Shown here: positions 8,470 through 17,881 of the stretch, one piece after another
Layout of the letters: each line of letters starts with the position of its first letter
How positions within the stretch are numbered: the first letter of the stretch is position 1
Source of the DNA: Candidatus Nitrosocaldaceae archaeon
Lineage (GTDB): Archaea; Thermoproteota; Nitrososphaeria; Nitrososphaerales; Nitrosocaldaceae
Assembly: GCA_026002835.1 (NCBI GenBank)
Contig: BPGC01000010.1
Location: 1-64,000, forward strand
DNA: 64,000 nucleotides
Direction: 5' to 3'
Translations under genes and position numbers: made by a program
The notes under the pieces: generated by a model
Databases searched by the model: none
Seen by the model: the letters and a program-made list of their open reading frames with translations, nothing else
What the model was told of the DNA's origin: nothing

Positions 8470-8982
8470 TTATCTTTTATTTAGATCTCTAGCGATCTGC
8501 TCAATCTTATACCTTAAAGCCTTCTTTATATTTGTATTATCAACTAGATTAAGCAAACCTTTACACTCTGGGCATTTGAAGAATACCTCAACTGCTTGCT
8601 CAAATGTTAACCTTTGACATGTATCATTACCACAATGGTAAAATTCTGCAGACTCTTCATACTCTAACCTCTTCTTCAACCTTTCTAGGACTTTCTTCTT
8701 CTGATTCTCTATGAAACTATCTGCATAATCTCTCCTAGCTCTCCATCTATATACAAACCAACCTTTCTTCTCATCTTTGACTCTAACACCACTTATCAAT
8801 GCTTTACCAAACATATCATAGAGTATCTTCCTAACAATATTTATCCTCAAGCCAGTAGCACTAGCTATCTCTTCATCTGTAGCATCTTCAGAATTTAGCA
8901 ATGCTCTAGCAACTTTCATATAATCTTTGCCTCCAATTAAACTTGCTAGTTTTACAAATGAATCTTCATAATCTACTTGCAT
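8470..8982 (-). CDS. tfe: Transcription initiation factor TFE, alpha subunit
   Basis: 170 residues. An N-terminal winged helix (residues about 5-85; EEIASATGLRINIVRKILYDM, then a wing with WFVYRWRAR) is followed by a coiled helix (ENQKKKVLERLKKRLEYEE) and a C-terminal zinc ribbon of CGNDTC and CPEC type (about residues 117-142). TFE-alpha helps TBP/TFB/RNA polymerase melt promoters. The start at 8982 (MQVDYED) is preferred over the upstream in-frame 9039, which would overlap the neighbouring small gene. Confidence 0.93.
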   Translation of the reverse strand: MQVDYEDSFVKLASLIGGKDYMKVARALLNSEDATDEEIASATGLRINIVRKILYDMFGKALISGVRVKDEKKGWFVYRWRARRDYADSFIENQKKKVLERLKKRLEYEESAEFYHCGNDTCQRLTFEQAVEVFFKCPECKGLLNLVDNTNIKKALRYKIEQIARDLNKR

Positions 8983-9028
8983 AAATAAATATATGCTGTT
9001 TAGGGTTATATATCTATTGTAATATATC

Positions 9029-9193
9029 TTACTTAACATTCTTGACTATAATTCTCTCTTCATCCTTATGTCTTATAATATTATACCTTCTAATGTTTCT
9101 AATCTCTGGTAATATTGCACTAGCGGCGATGACTACGGCCAAACCTATTAGCATACCCATGTATGCTTCGGCAGATCCGAATAGTCCGACCAT
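9029..9193 (-). CDS. Small single-pass membrane protein upstream of tfe
   Basis: A 54-residue frame starting MVGLFGSAEAYMGMLIGLAV. One transmembrane helix spans about residues 12-27, followed by a basic cytoplasmic tail (RNIRRYNIIRHKDEERIIVKNVK). A strong Shine-Dalgarno sequence GGAGGTGA lies 5 bases before the chosen ATG at 9193, one of the clearest ribosome sites in the window and good support that the gene is real. It is followed 46 bp later by tfe, so the two are probably cotranscribed. Confidence 0.7.
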   Translation of the reverse strand: MVGLFGSAEAYMGMLIGLAVVIAASAILPEIRNIRRYNIIRHKDEERIIVKNVK

Positions 9194-9275
9194 AATCATC
9201 ACCTCCATTATAATATAAGAATAACAGATATATCAATATTTTTCATATAATAATTAATTATTTTAACCCTTTAGC

Positions 9276-10260
9276 TGCTGTGTTGAATAACTCATTAACA
9301 GAGTACATATCATATATCTCTTAACCATATCCATTACTCATAGATATAAACAAGTTATATGCACTTGCTTTAACCATCAACTCTTTAACCATATTATCCC
9401 ATCTTACTGATTTAATATACTCTCCAAACATTCTCTTAAATGATGAGAATACAGATTCTGCTATCCATCTCTTACCATAATCATGCTTATGCTTCCATCT
9501 AGTATAATCACTCAATTGATCTAATACATGCATATCCCTTATACTATTATTGATTATAGAATTACTTCTTACTCTAATTACTGGTTCTATACCTTTATCT
9601 GTTAGATAATTAAAGTTATCATTACTATCATATGCTCCATCAACTATAACCTTATCTATTTTAGCATCTATATTATCTATAAGGTCTTTAAACTTCTTAT
9701 TATCATGAACATCTTCTCTAGTTATCTCTAATGCTATTATCTTCTTATTTTTGATATCAACAGCTATATGCATCTTTATAAAGCCTCTTCTTACCTTCCA
9801 TTTCTTATTCATCCATTCTCCTCTATTAGCTACTTTAATACCAGAAGAATCTACTACTATAATAATAGGTTCATTTGTATTGATATTATTATCCATCTTA
9901 ACATTTAATCTATTAACTCTCCATGCTATGCTAGTATAATCTGGAACCTTAATGTTAGTATAATTGCTTAATGCTCTAATGAAACCTTCTAACTGTCTAT
10001 ATGGTAATAGATATGCATGTATTATTGCTAGTAATGATATGAATGAGTTAGGATATTGATAAGGTTTGCCTTCTTTACCTTTATTCATCTCTTCTAATTC
10101 CTTATCCCAATTATTAATGAAATCTAATGATAATAATATCTCTCCTCTTCTTACTAATGCTTCATTATACGATTTCCAATCTCTAGGCATATCATCTTAA
10201 TTATAATGGTGATCAATATCTTTTATGTTGCTAGTGATCTATCAGTTATTCGACACACTA
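9276..10260 (-). mobile_element. IS5-like insertion sequence (type A), copy A1
   Basis: 985 bp, ends TAGTGTGTCGAATAACT and (other end) TGCTGTGTTGAATAACT as terminal inverted repeats. Two further copies with the same transposase lie at 24451-25435 and 47385-48369. Those two have perfect 9-bp target duplications, but A1 does not (flanks CCCTTTAGC and TGCTATATT), so a deletion or inversion has probably used this copy since insertion. Confidence 0.92.
9321..10190 (-). CDS. IS5-family DDE transposase
   Basis: 289 residues, intact. Catalytic acidic residues are seen in VVDSSGIKV (first D), VIVDGAYDS (second D) and WIAESVFSSFKRMFGE (the E, in the typical R/K-rich final motif). It starts 70 bp inside the element's left end. 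The protein is the same in all three copies, indicating recent spread. Probably expressed from within the element. Confidence 0.93.
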   Translation of the reverse strand: MPRDWKSYNEALVRRGEILLSLDFINNWDKELEEMNKGKEGKPYQYPNSFISLLAIIHAYLLPYRQLEGFIRALSNYTNIKVPDYTSIAWRVNRLNVKMDNNINTNEPIIIVVDSSGIKVANRGEWMNKKWKVRRGFIKMHIAVDIKNKKIIALEITREDVHDNKKFKDLIDNIDAKIDKVIVDGAYDSNDNFNYLTDKGIEPVIRVRSNSIINNSIRDMHVLDQLSDYTRWKHKHDYGKRWIAESVFSSFKRMFGEYIKSVRWDNMVKELMVKASAYNLFISMSNGYG

Positions 10261-10365
10261 TGCTATATTAATATATGATCATAGAAAAGAGAATATTTCC
10301 ACTAATATACTTTTTATAATAAATATTAGATAAGTTTATCTATAAGAAGGTATTTTGTTGATATA

Positions 10366-11169
10366 ATGAGCGAGTATATATTTGGCTCTACTGCAAAAGA
10401 GTTATTAAGGTTAGAGTTACAAGCAGAGTTATTTGAGCCGTATACTAAACATACTTTAGAATTGGCTGGCATAAAGAAAGGTATGAAATGTGTAGATTTT
10501 GGTTGTGGGAATGGTTATACTGCTATCCTTTTAGCAAAGTTAGTTGGAAAGGATGGAAAGGTTATAGCAATAGATACTTCAAAAGATGCTTTATTGGTTG
10601 CTGAAAAGAATGCAAAACGATTAGGAATTGATAATATAGAGTTCATACAAACAGATGCTTATAATACTAGTCTAAAAGATAATTATTATGATCTAATATT
10701 CTCTAGGTTCTTATTTACACATATATCAGAACCTAAGAAGGTTTTAGAGGAGATGATAAGGATAACTAAAGATAACGGCATAATAGTTACCGAGGATTTT
10801 AATCATGAGTTAAGAATCACATATCCTTATAATAAATATATAGAAAGATTAAGGACAGCTCTCATAGAACTTTTAAAGAAGAGCGGTTCTAAATATGATA
10901 TAGCTGGGATGCTTTATAGATTATTCAAGGAGCATGGATTAGATGCTAAAGTTGATGTATATGCTGTGCCGTTCTCTATGAACGATAAGAGGTATAGGGT
11001 ATTGCCATTACTATTTGCTGAGGTCTTGAGGGATAGATTTATGAAATATGGTATAATAGATGAAGAAGAGTATAATAACATCATAAATGGTATCAATGAA
11101 TACATGAATATAAAAGATGCTATAGTGTTATATTCTTCTGTATTCAGAGTGTATGCTTATTTAATATAA
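10366..11169 (+). CDS. Class I SAM-dependent methyltransferase
   Basis: 267 residues with a Rossmann methyltransferase core: the SAM-binding glycine motif VDFGCGNGYTAILLAK (about residues 44-59), acidic loop VIAIDTSKDAL, motif II DAYNTSLKDNYYDLIFSRF, then EDF. The C-terminal 100 residues form a helical cap. The order resembles UbiE/Coq5-type small-molecule methyltransferases. It precedes a UbiA prenyltransferase by 156 bp, so a lipid or quinone substrate is plausible but unproven. Confidence 0.85.
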   Translation: MSEYIFGSTAKELLRLELQAELFEPYTKHTLELAGIKKGMKCVDFGCGNGYTAILLAKLVGKDGKVIAIDTSKDALLVAEKNAKRLGIDNIEFIQTDAYNTSLKDNYYDLIFSRFLFTHISEPKKVLEEMIRITKDNGIIVTEDFNHELRITYPYNKYIERLRTALIELLKKSGSKYDIAGMLYRLFKEHGLDAKVDVYAVPFSMNDKRYRVLPLLFAEVLRDRFMKYGIIDEEEYNNIINGINEYMNIKDAIVLYSSVFRVYAYLI

Positions 11170-11325
11170 AGATTGGTGCTAAGTATCATCCAATATATAG
11201 TAACAATATATAAGTTTATTATAATAATAAAACTATACTCTATATAATTTCATGTATATATTATAAATTTAATATTAATAAATTTTAAGAAATATTTATT
11301 TATATGAATATATAATTATCCATTA

Positions 11326-12294
11326 ATGGAGAAAAATAACTTGACTTTACCTACTAAAGAGATTGAGCTAGGGAATAATATCCATAACTATCAAGAAATA
11401 GAAATAAAGGAATATAAATCTTCATTAAGAGAAAACATAACTGCTTCATTAAGTATATTAGCACGTTATGCAAAAGCAAGGTGGCTAATCTTCAACTTTC
11501 CATGGGCTACATTTGTAGCATTAATGATAGCATATAACGGAGCGGTAGATATACCCATAGCAGTACTAGCTGTAAGTTCAAGCTACTTGATACTATTGGC
11601 AACTTATACTTATAACGATGCACAAGATTTAGAAGTAGATAGAATAAATGATCCTAATAGACCTTTAGTAAGTGGTAGAGCTACAAAAGACCATATCATA
11701 AGATTGACATACATGCTTAATGCAACAGCATTAATAATGGCAGGCCTAATAAATCTATATGTATTTGCTATAGCATCTATATTAGTAGTATTAGGAGTAT
11801 TATATTCGCATCCAAAAACGAGCTTTAAAGATAAATTTCCATACAAAACTCTAGTAACTAGTTTTGGAGCTATGTTAGCATCATTCTTAGGAGGGTTTGT
11901 TACCGATGATATATCGATAAATGCAATATATGCAGGAATTGCATTCTTTGCATTCTGTACAATGCTAGCATTACTTGGGGATATAAGCGATATTAAAGGA
12001 GATAAGGCCAATGGTAGAAGAACATTACCGATAATAATTGGACAGAGAAATACAGCTCTAGTAATACATGCTGCATTAATATCTATGATATTAATAACAA
12101 TATGGTTCTACTCTATAAATTATATGAGTGTCATTACAATGGGCTTGGCAGTAACTGTATGTGTTATAAGTATTATAAAACTATTATCATTATTCAAGAT
12201 TAGTGATGTAAAAAAGATAAAAAAGTTGAGGCCGCCGATGCGTATACTATCTTTTGCTTTTCAGCTAGTACTGCTCATAGGCCTCTTTATCTAA
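11326..12294 (+). CDS. UbiA-family prenyltransferase
   Basis: 322 residues, about eight transmembrane helices after a roughly 40-residue polar N terminus. Both Asp-rich prenyl-diphosphate sites are present: NDAQDLEVDRIND (about residues 97-109) and GDISDIKGDKANGRR (about 219-233). Family members join isoprenoid chains to quinone rings, haem or geranylgeranylglyceryl phosphate. An archaeal membrane-lipid role (DGGGP synthase) or quinone biosynthesis are both possible; sequence alone does not decide. Confidence 0.88.
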   Translation: MEKNNLTLPTKEIELGNNIHNYQEIEIKEYKSSLRENITASLSILARYAKARWLIFNFPWATFVALMIAYNGAVDIPIAVLAVSSSYLILLATYTYNDAQDLEVDRINDPNRPLVSGRATKDHIIRLTYMLNATALIMAGLINLYVFAIASILVVLGVLYSHPKTSFKDKFPYKTLVTSFGAMLASFLGGFVTDDISINAIYAGIAFFAFCTMLALLGDISDIKGDKANGRRTLPIIIGQRNTALVIHAALISMILITIWFYSINYMSVITMGLAVTVCVISIIKLLSLFKISDVKKIKKLRPPMRILSFAFQLVLLIGLFI

Positions 12295-12303
12295 TGCCAT
12301 CCT

Positions 12304-13209
12304 TTATTTTTCTATTAACGGTTTTATATCATCCATAGATAAACTCCAGATATCATTATACTTCCTTCTTATACTCTTTGCTACCTTCTCATCTTTAATC
12401 AATATACAAGCATAGAACTCTTTAGTATTACTAGCATCTACTAACTCTATAGCACACTCTTTGCTATCAATTATCATCATACTGAATGGTAGATTGGTAA
12501 ACCTTCTCTCTACTTTAGTATTATCCCATGGATTTGCTGCTGTATTTATCCTCTCCTCATAATGCTCATCTTTCTTTATGTTAGCAGTATGCTTCTTAAA
12601 GTATGATTGGAATAATGGTATATCAACTATAACTCTAGCATCTATCATTTTGCTTCTATGCATTATAGCATTTATTATCTTCTCCTCATAGAATCTTGAT
12701 GCTAGTAATACCTCTTTCTCTGCCTTGCTTATCCTATCTATTAGAGTATTGACCATAGCTTCCCATGACCATATTATCTCACATTTAATATCTGCTCTAT
12801 CTCCAGCAACCTTTGCTAAGAACTTTGTAATCTCATCTGTAGTAAACTCATTACTCTTCTTTAATACATCGATCATCTTCATCTCTTGTTTATATGCTAA
12901 GCTATTTGCTAGTTCTACTACATGCTTATCATATACCAAACTGCCTAGAGTTGTATGATAGTATACTCCTTCTATCCTCTCTATCAATCCTAGATCTACT
13001 AACTGTTTTAATCTAGTATAGTATTGCTTTCTTGTTAATCCAATCTTGTATGGAGCTTCGGTCTCTGCTGGCAAACCTTCCCTTGCTAGTAAGAAGATAG
13101 TCATAGCATCTGGTTTAGATAATACATTGAATACGCTCATCAGCCTCTCCATAGTCTCTGACTCTAGTACTGGTGAAAGCTTTACTTCATTCACATCATA
13201 ATGATACAT
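12304..13209 (-). CDS. Winged-helix transcriptional regulator with C-terminal effector-like domain
   Basis: 301 residues. The N-terminal third is a winged helix (IGLTRKQYYTRLKQLVDLGLIERIEGVYYHTTLGSLVYD, residues about 50-90). The C-terminal part (residues 140-290) contains EVLLASRFYEEKIINAIM and SMMIIDSKECAIELVD, resembling the phospholipase-D-like effector domain of archaeal TrmB/FilR1-type regulators, though catalytic HKD motifs are absent. Probably a DNA-binding regulator with an unknown signal. Confidence 0.75.
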   Translation of the reverse strand: MYHYDVNEVKLSPVLESETMERLMSVFNVLSKPDAMTIFLLAREGLPAETEAPYKIGLTRKQYYTRLKQLVDLGLIERIEGVYYHTTLGSLVYDKHVVELANSLAYKQEMKMIDVLKKSNEFTTDEITKFLAKVAGDRADIKCEIIWSWEAMVNTLIDRISKAEKEVLLASRFYEEKIINAIMHRSKMIDARVIVDIPLFQSYFKKHTANIKKDEHYEERINTAANPWDNTKVERRFTNLPFSMMIIDSKECAIELVDASNTKEFYACILIKDEKVAKSIRRKYNDIWSLSMDDIKPLIEK

Positions 13210-13310
13210 TTACTCCTTAATAACTTTTATGTAGTAATAAATACATACTACAGTTATGCTAGTAAGATTATAAAGTATTTGATAGCAGTAATAAAGATAA
13301 GTAATGTTTA

Positions 13311-13760
13311 CTAGCATATATCCTCTTTCCATGTATTAAGCACGTATACTACCCTAGTATCACTAATATTGTATGCTTTTATATTATCTGATATTATATT
13401 AGCGATCTCTTTTGGATCAGATGCTCTTATCTTCAACAAAAAATCTCCGTCTGTATGAATCTCATGTATCTCCAATATATTAGGAATTCTAGTTAATTTT
13501 TTAACTATATCTTCGACATTAGTATTTCTAATATTTACAAATACAAATGCTAATGTATTCAATCCCAATTTTGTTGGATCAGTAGTTATAGTAAACTGTT
13601 TTATTATACCTTTCTTTAATAACCGTTTTACTCTATGTCTAACAGTTCCTTCATTAACCCCCAAGATCTTTGCTATCTTTACAAATGGTGTTAAACAATC
13701 CTCTCTAAGTATCTTGATTATCTTTTTATCTTTCTCATCTAGTAGATTTCTCTTTGGCAT
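13311..13760 (-). CDS. Lrp/AsnC family transcriptional regulator
   Basis: 149 residues, full two-domain architecture: N-terminal helix-turn-helix (LTPFVKIAKILGVNEGTVRHRVKRLLKKGII, residues about 20-50) and C-terminal RAM ligand-binding domain (LAFVFVNIRNTN, then HEIHTDGDFLLKI). Lrp regulators sense amino acids and control metabolism. It may interact with the stand-alone RAM protein at 3302-3550. Confidence 0.92.
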   Translation of the reverse strand: MPKRNLLDEKDKKIIKILREDCLTPFVKIAKILGVNEGTVRHRVKRLLKKGIIKQFTITTDPTKLGLNTLAFVFVNIRNTNVEDIVKKLTRIPNILEIHEIHTDGDFLLKIRASDPKEIANIISDNIKAYNISDTRVVYVLNTWKEDIC

Positions 13761-13855
13761 AATAATAAGACTTTGGAAAACGTAATAAAACTTGCTTTTT
13801 ATTACGAGAAACGTAAATAAAGAAGAAAGTATATAATTATATCTAGGTGAGAGCG

Positions 13856-14083
13856 ATGCTAAGCATTCCTAAATATGGTTATGTAGGAATTGGATTAGTA
13901 GTTGCTGGAATAGCTCTAGCGCTATATACAGCATTTACAAGTGAATTGATAGAATATAATAATATAACCCTTCCAGCAAATGAGATGCTGCCATACTTTA
14001 TAGGAGGTATTAGCATGCTTATTGCTGGAATAGTATTGACAACATTAGCCTTCATAAAGAGAAAGGTAGAGATCAAACAGTAA
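13856..14083 (+). CDS. Small two-helix membrane protein
   Basis: 75 residues from the ATG at 13856, starting MLSIPKYGYVGIGLVVAGIA. An AGGTGAG ribosome site just upstream favours this start over the GTG at 13847. There are two hydrophobic helices (about 9-27 and 47-66) with a short outside loop. No family recognised. Its end overlaps the convergent M24 peptidase gene by 11 bp. Confidence 0.65.
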   Translation: MLSIPKYGYVGIGLVVAGIALALYTAFTSELIEYNNITLPANEMLPYFIGGISMLIAGIVLTTLAFIKRKVEIKQ

Positions 14084-15119
14084 CTAGATCTTTTGTATAT
14101 TTGTTCAAAATCTCACACCCATTTTTTGTTACTAATATACTATCTTCAATCCTTACACCATAATTATTAAGGTATATTCCTGGTTCAATTGTTATTGCCA
14201 TTTTATCCTTAAGCATATAGTTGCTATTAGCTCTAATCCATGGTGGTTCGTGAACCTCCAAGCCTATGCCATGCCCAGTTGAGTGTATGAAATATTCTCC
14301 ATAATTATTTTTAGTAATTATATCCCTACAAACCTTATCTATCTCACAAGCAATTATGCCATCGTGAACTTTCTTTATTCCTTCTTCTTGAGCTTCTTTA
14401 ACGATACTATAAACTCTCTTCTTATCACTGCTTATGCTATCTATAGCAAACGTTCTAGTAGCATCTGATACATATCCATTATATCTTAATGTTAGATCAA
14501 TTGTGATCAGATCTCCTTTCCTTATCTTTCTAGATGTTGGTTGAGCATGAGGTAGAGATGAATTCTTCCCAGATGCTACTATCAATGGATGTAATGTAAA
14601 TTTGTAAGATGTTGGTAATAATCCTACTTTCAAACCTTCATAGAGTAGCAAAGCTTGAATCTCTAATTCGCTCATGCCTACCTTTACCTCATTCTCAGCT
14701 ATAGAGAATAATTTATCTAGTAACATACTTGCCTTCTTTATGCTATTTATCTCATCATCATCCTTTATTACTCTAGCATTATAGAAGATATCTGTATTGT
14801 ATGTTACATTAGCAACTTTTTCTAATTGCTTGAATGTATTATAATCATTACAATCAGTACAAACCCTTCCATTTATATTCTCTGCTAGTATATTTATCAT
14901 ATCAGAGCCTCGCTCGCTCTCAATAACAGTTGCTCTACTCTTCCTAGCTCTTTCCACTTCTAATTTTGGTGCAATCAATAATAGATCATGCTTATTCAAT
15001 ACAGCTATTGCTTCTCCCCAAAATCCAGTTAGATAGAAGATATTCTCTGGCTCAAATGCTACTAGAGTATCATACTTTAAATCTTCCATATTATCTCTTA
15101 TCCTCTTTAACCTATCCAT
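14073..15119 (-). CDS. M24-family Xaa-Pro aminopeptidase
   Basis: 348 residues: N-terminal creatinase-like domain (residues 1-115) and C-terminal pita-bread metallopeptidase. The five metal ligands can be placed in ITIDLTLRYNGYVSDATRTF (two Asp), HSTGHGIGLEVHEPP (His), ITIEPGIYL (Glu) and GVRIEDSILVT (Glu). It would remove an N-terminal residue preceding proline. Normal length, complete. Confidence 0.92.
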   Translation of the reverse strand: MDRLKRIRDNMEDLKYDTLVAFEPENIFYLTGFWGEAIAVLNKHDLLLIAPKLEVERARKSRATVIESERGSDMINILAENINGRVCTDCNDYNTFKQLEKVANVTYNTDIFYNARVIKDDDEINSIKKASMLLDKLFSIAENEVKVGMSELEIQALLLYEGLKVGLLPTSYKFTLHPLIVASGKNSSLPHAQPTSRKIRKGDLITIDLTLRYNGYVSDATRTFAIDSISSDKKRVYSIVKEAQEEGIKKVHDGIIACEIDKVCRDIITKNNYGEYFIHSTGHGIGLEVHEPPWIRANSNYMLKDKMAITIEPGIYLNNYGVRIEDSILVTKNGCEILNKYTKDLVTV

Positions 15120-15185
15120 AGAATAATTTTATGATAGGTATTATTTATTGATATATGCACCAGCATAAATAGATTGATAGATTAA

Positions 15186-16208
15186 ATGTTTATTTATGGT
15201 ATTGAATCTAGTCTATATGTGGAGAAGAAGAAAGCAGTAGCATTGTTATCAGGAGGCTTAGATAGCACTCTAGCAGTAAAGATAATGAAGGAGCAAGGTT
15301 TTGATGTTAAAGCATTAGCAATAAAGACACCATTCTGTGATTTTGATTGTGGACATGGTTGTGGATTTAAAGTTATGGAAGTTGCCGATAGGTTAGGAGT
15401 TGATATCAAGACAGCATATTTAGGTGATGAATATCTAGAGATGTTAAAGAATCCAAAACATGGCTATGGTTCTGGAATGAATCCATGTATAGATTGTAGA
15501 GCTATGATGTTCAAATTGGCAAAAGAGTATATGGAAGAGATTGGAGCAGAATTTGTAATTACTGGAGAGGTTCTGAATCAGAGACCGATGAGTCAGAATA
15601 AGAAGGCATTAAAGATAATAGAGAAAGAGGCTGGGTTAGAAGGAAAGGTATTAAGACCGTTATCAGCAAAGAATCTAGAGCCTACCGAAGCAGAGAAGAA
15701 AGGTATAGTTGATAGAGATAAACTGTTATCAATAAAAGGAAGGTCAAGGAAGATCCAATTCAAACTTGCAGAAGAACTAGGAATAATAGAGTATCCTAAT
15801 CCAGCAGGAGGTTGCTTATTAACAGATCCTCAATTTGCTAGAAGAGTTAGAGACCTCTTTGAGCATAATGATAAACCTACTATAAATGATATAGAATTGT
15901 TAAAAGTAGGAAGGCATTTTAGGATTGATAATGCCAAACTTATCGTAGGCAGAAATAAAGATGAGAATGAGAAGATAGAAGCTTTAGCATTAAAAGATGA
16001 TATACTACTAGAGGATAGAGACTATAAAGGTCCTATAGGTTTGATTAGAGGAAGTATTGATGAAGAAGGGTTGAGATTAGCAGCATCAATAGTGTTAAGA
16101 TATTCAGATGCACCAAAAGATAAAGAAGGAATAATAACCATAAATAGGAAAAAAGAACTTCAAATATTACCAATTAATGATAATATTTTATCAAAGTATC
16201 GAATATAA
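15186..16208 (+). CDS. PP-loop ATPase, tRNA-thiolation-like (ThiI/MnmA-related)
   Basis: 340 residues. The PP-loop SGGLDSTLAV (about residues 22-31) binds ATP for adenylation. CDFDCGHGCG and NPCIDCRAMMFKLA are Cys pairs, and GEVLNQRPMSQN is typical of the MnmA-like/ThiI-like tRNA sulfur-transfer group. The enzyme probably makes a thiouridine in tRNA, but which position is not shown by the sequence. An alternative GTG start 11 codons in would remove a weakly conserved N terminus. Confidence 0.8.
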   Translation: MFIYGIESSLYVEKKKAVALLSGGLDSTLAVKIMKEQGFDVKALAIKTPFCDFDCGHGCGFKVMEVADRLGVDIKTAYLGDEYLEMLKNPKHGYGSGMNPCIDCRAMMFKLAKEYMEEIGAEFVITGEVLNQRPMSQNKKALKIIEKEAGLEGKVLRPLSAKNLEPTEAEKKGIVDRDKLLSIKGRSRKIQFKLAEELGIIEYPNPAGGCLLTDPQFARRVRDLFEHNDKPTINDIELLKVGRHFRIDNAKLIVGRNKDENEKIEALALKDDILLEDRDYKGPIGLIRGSIDEEGLRLAASIVLRYSDAPKDKEGIITINRKKELQILPINDNILSKYRI

Positions 16209-16306
16209 GCATTTTTTAATTATAGTAATTTGAAGATTTTAACATACCAGTCAACAAAAATAGACAGTTATTAATATTTAGTATGTATACTATTTATATA
16301 TAGAAG

Positions 16307-16588
16307 ATGCAAAAAACTAAAGAAATAACCACATTTGTTAAGGCTGTTACATTAAGGGATCTAAAAGATCTAACTTCTATCAAGAATGATATTGAGGAAG
16401 GAATGATATTGATAATAAGAATAACACCATTAGCACAGAAAAGTATAGAAGAATTGAGAGAAGCTATAGATAAATTATACGATTTCGTGAAGAGTATCGA
16501 GGGTGATATAGCTAGGCTTGGTGAAGAGAGAGTTGTTATAACTCCACCAAACGTGAAGATATGGAAAGATTCTAATAAATTACAATAG
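16307..16588 (+). CDS. sepF: SepF-like cell-division protein
   Basis: 93 residues matching the archaeal SepF core: FVKAVTLRDLKDLTSIKNDIEEGMILIIRITPLAQKS, then LYDFVKSIEGDIARLGEERVVITPP. SepF anchors the FtsZ ring to the membrane in many archaea. The usual N-terminal amphipathic membrane helix is minimal here (MQKTKEI). A hyphenated palindrome TAGTAT-GT-ATACTA and a TATA-like stretch precede the ATG. It is convergent with the methyltransferase gene, overlapping by 9 bp. Confidence 0.85.
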   Translation: MQKTKEITTFVKAVTLRDLKDLTSIKNDIEEGMILIIRITPLAQKSIEELREAIDKLYDFVKSIEGDIARLGEERVVITPPNVKIWKDSNKLQ

Positions 16589-17491
16589 ATCCATGCTATA
16601 GATGAATTGCCTTACCTTCTCATCATTATCTGGTTTTCTAAAGACTAGTAGATGCTCATGAGCTATCTTGTAGAAATCATAGCTTCCTCTCCATACCTCT
16701 CTAGTAGCCTTTGTCTTATGCTGTATCTTGATTATATACTCTCTAAGTATAAATCCAGACTCTAAGAATATATGCATCACATTATGTGTTATTGGGATGT
16801 AATGCTTATGCTTCCTAGTATCTCCAATAAGTATGGCACAATGCTTCCCAGGTTTAAGTACTCTATAACATTCTCTTGCTACATTATACATCTGTGTTAG
16901 ATACTCTTTTATCGATAATGAGGATAGATCTGCTTTATTCTCTTTATTTGAATATGCTATTATTCCAGCATATGGGGGATGAGTTGCTATTAGATCTATA
17001 CTATTATCCTCTATCTTATCCAACTTTCTAGCATCTCCATGGTATGTCTCTATTCTAGGCTCTAGTTTATAATCAAAGTTTAGTCTATCTTGTGTAACCA
17101 TAACTGCGTTATAGTTTATATCAACTCCTATAGCATTCCTTCCTAACAACTTACATTCTACTAATGTAGTACCGCTCCCCATCATCTGATCTAATACAAG
17201 ATCTCCTTGCTTTGTGTATCTAGTTATAAGGTTCCTTGGTATATAAGGACTCCAATTGCCTCTATAATCACCTTTATGTGTTGACCAATAGCCTCGATCT
17301 GGGAATGACCACACTGTTGAACATTCTCCATTATAATTTTCTGGCTCGAGTTTTACTAACCTCTTCTCTCCTAACTTTATCTTAGCCTTTCCTATAGTAA
17401 CTATATCATTATATTTTATGAATTCTAGATAATCTTCTTTGCTAACTAGACACATAGGCATGTATGACTCTTCTACTCTCTGAACTTGCAT
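16580..17491 (-). CDS. Orphan DNA adenine/cytosine-N4 methyltransferase
   Basis: 303 residues. It carries the catalytic tetrapeptide as HPPY (in LIATHPPYAG, near residue 168) and a SAM-binding loop LDQMMGSGTTLVECKLLGRNAIGVDIN (about 98-124), catalytic motif before or after as in amino-methyltransferases. No restriction endonuclease or specificity gene is adjacent, so it appears orphan: it could regulate genes or be a remnant of a restriction system. Recognition sequence unknown. Confidence 0.85.
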   Translation of the reverse strand: MQVQRVEESYMPMCLVSKEDYLEFIKYNDIVTIGKAKIKLGEKRLVKLEPENYNGECSTVWSFPDRGYWSTHKGDYRGNWSPYIPRNLITRYTKQGDLVLDQMMGSGTTLVECKLLGRNAIGVDINYNAVMVTQDRLNFDYKLEPRIETYHGDARKLDKIEDNSIDLIATHPPYAGIIAYSNKENKADLSSLSIKEYLTQMYNVARECYRVLKPGKHCAILIGDTRKHKHYIPITHNVMHIFLESGFILREYIIKIQHKTKATREVWRGSYDFYKIAHEHLLVFRKPDNDEKVRQFIYSMDLL

Positions 17492-17617
17492 GCTAGTCTA
17501 TCTTCATATAATTTGAAAAATCGCTTAAGCAATATATATTTACAAAATGATAAATTTATTTATAGATGCTAGCAAGAAAGGCAAAAAACAATATATCAGT
17601 AATGTATCATAAATAGT

Positions 17618-17827
17618 ATGAGCGAGAGTATGAGCGAAACAAGTCAAACAAATCAGAGAAGGATTAGAATTGTAATACAAGAATTGGATAAAGGTAAGTA
17701 TAGAAGGAATACCTCAAGGAATATCAGTGTATTTGATGATGCATCGGTAGATGAGGTTCAGAATATAATAATTAATGCATTAACAAGGTATGGTATAAAG
17801 CATAAATATACATGGACTAACGAATAA
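17618..17827 (+). CDS. Small conserved-looking hypothetical protein
   Basis: 69 residues, Ser/Thr-rich start then RRIRIVIQELDKGKYRRNTS, then FDDASVDEVQNIIINALTRYGIK. The pattern (two beta strands and a helix with DDASVDEVQ) hints at a small alpha/beta fold. It lies between the divergent methyltransferase and the convergent aCPSF1 gene, with its own short leader. No family recognised. Confidence 0.6.
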   Translation: MSESMSETSQTNQRRIRIVIQELDKGKYRRNTSRNISVFDDASVDEVQNIIINALTRYGIKHKYTWTNE

Positions 17828-17881
17828 TATTAGATATAATAGAGGTTGCATGCTAATAACTATTGTATCAATTAAAATATT

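Noticed and set aside
11610..12011. 133-residue minus-strand frame within the UbiA gene
   Set aside because: Antisense shadow of a multi-helix membrane protein; no independent support.
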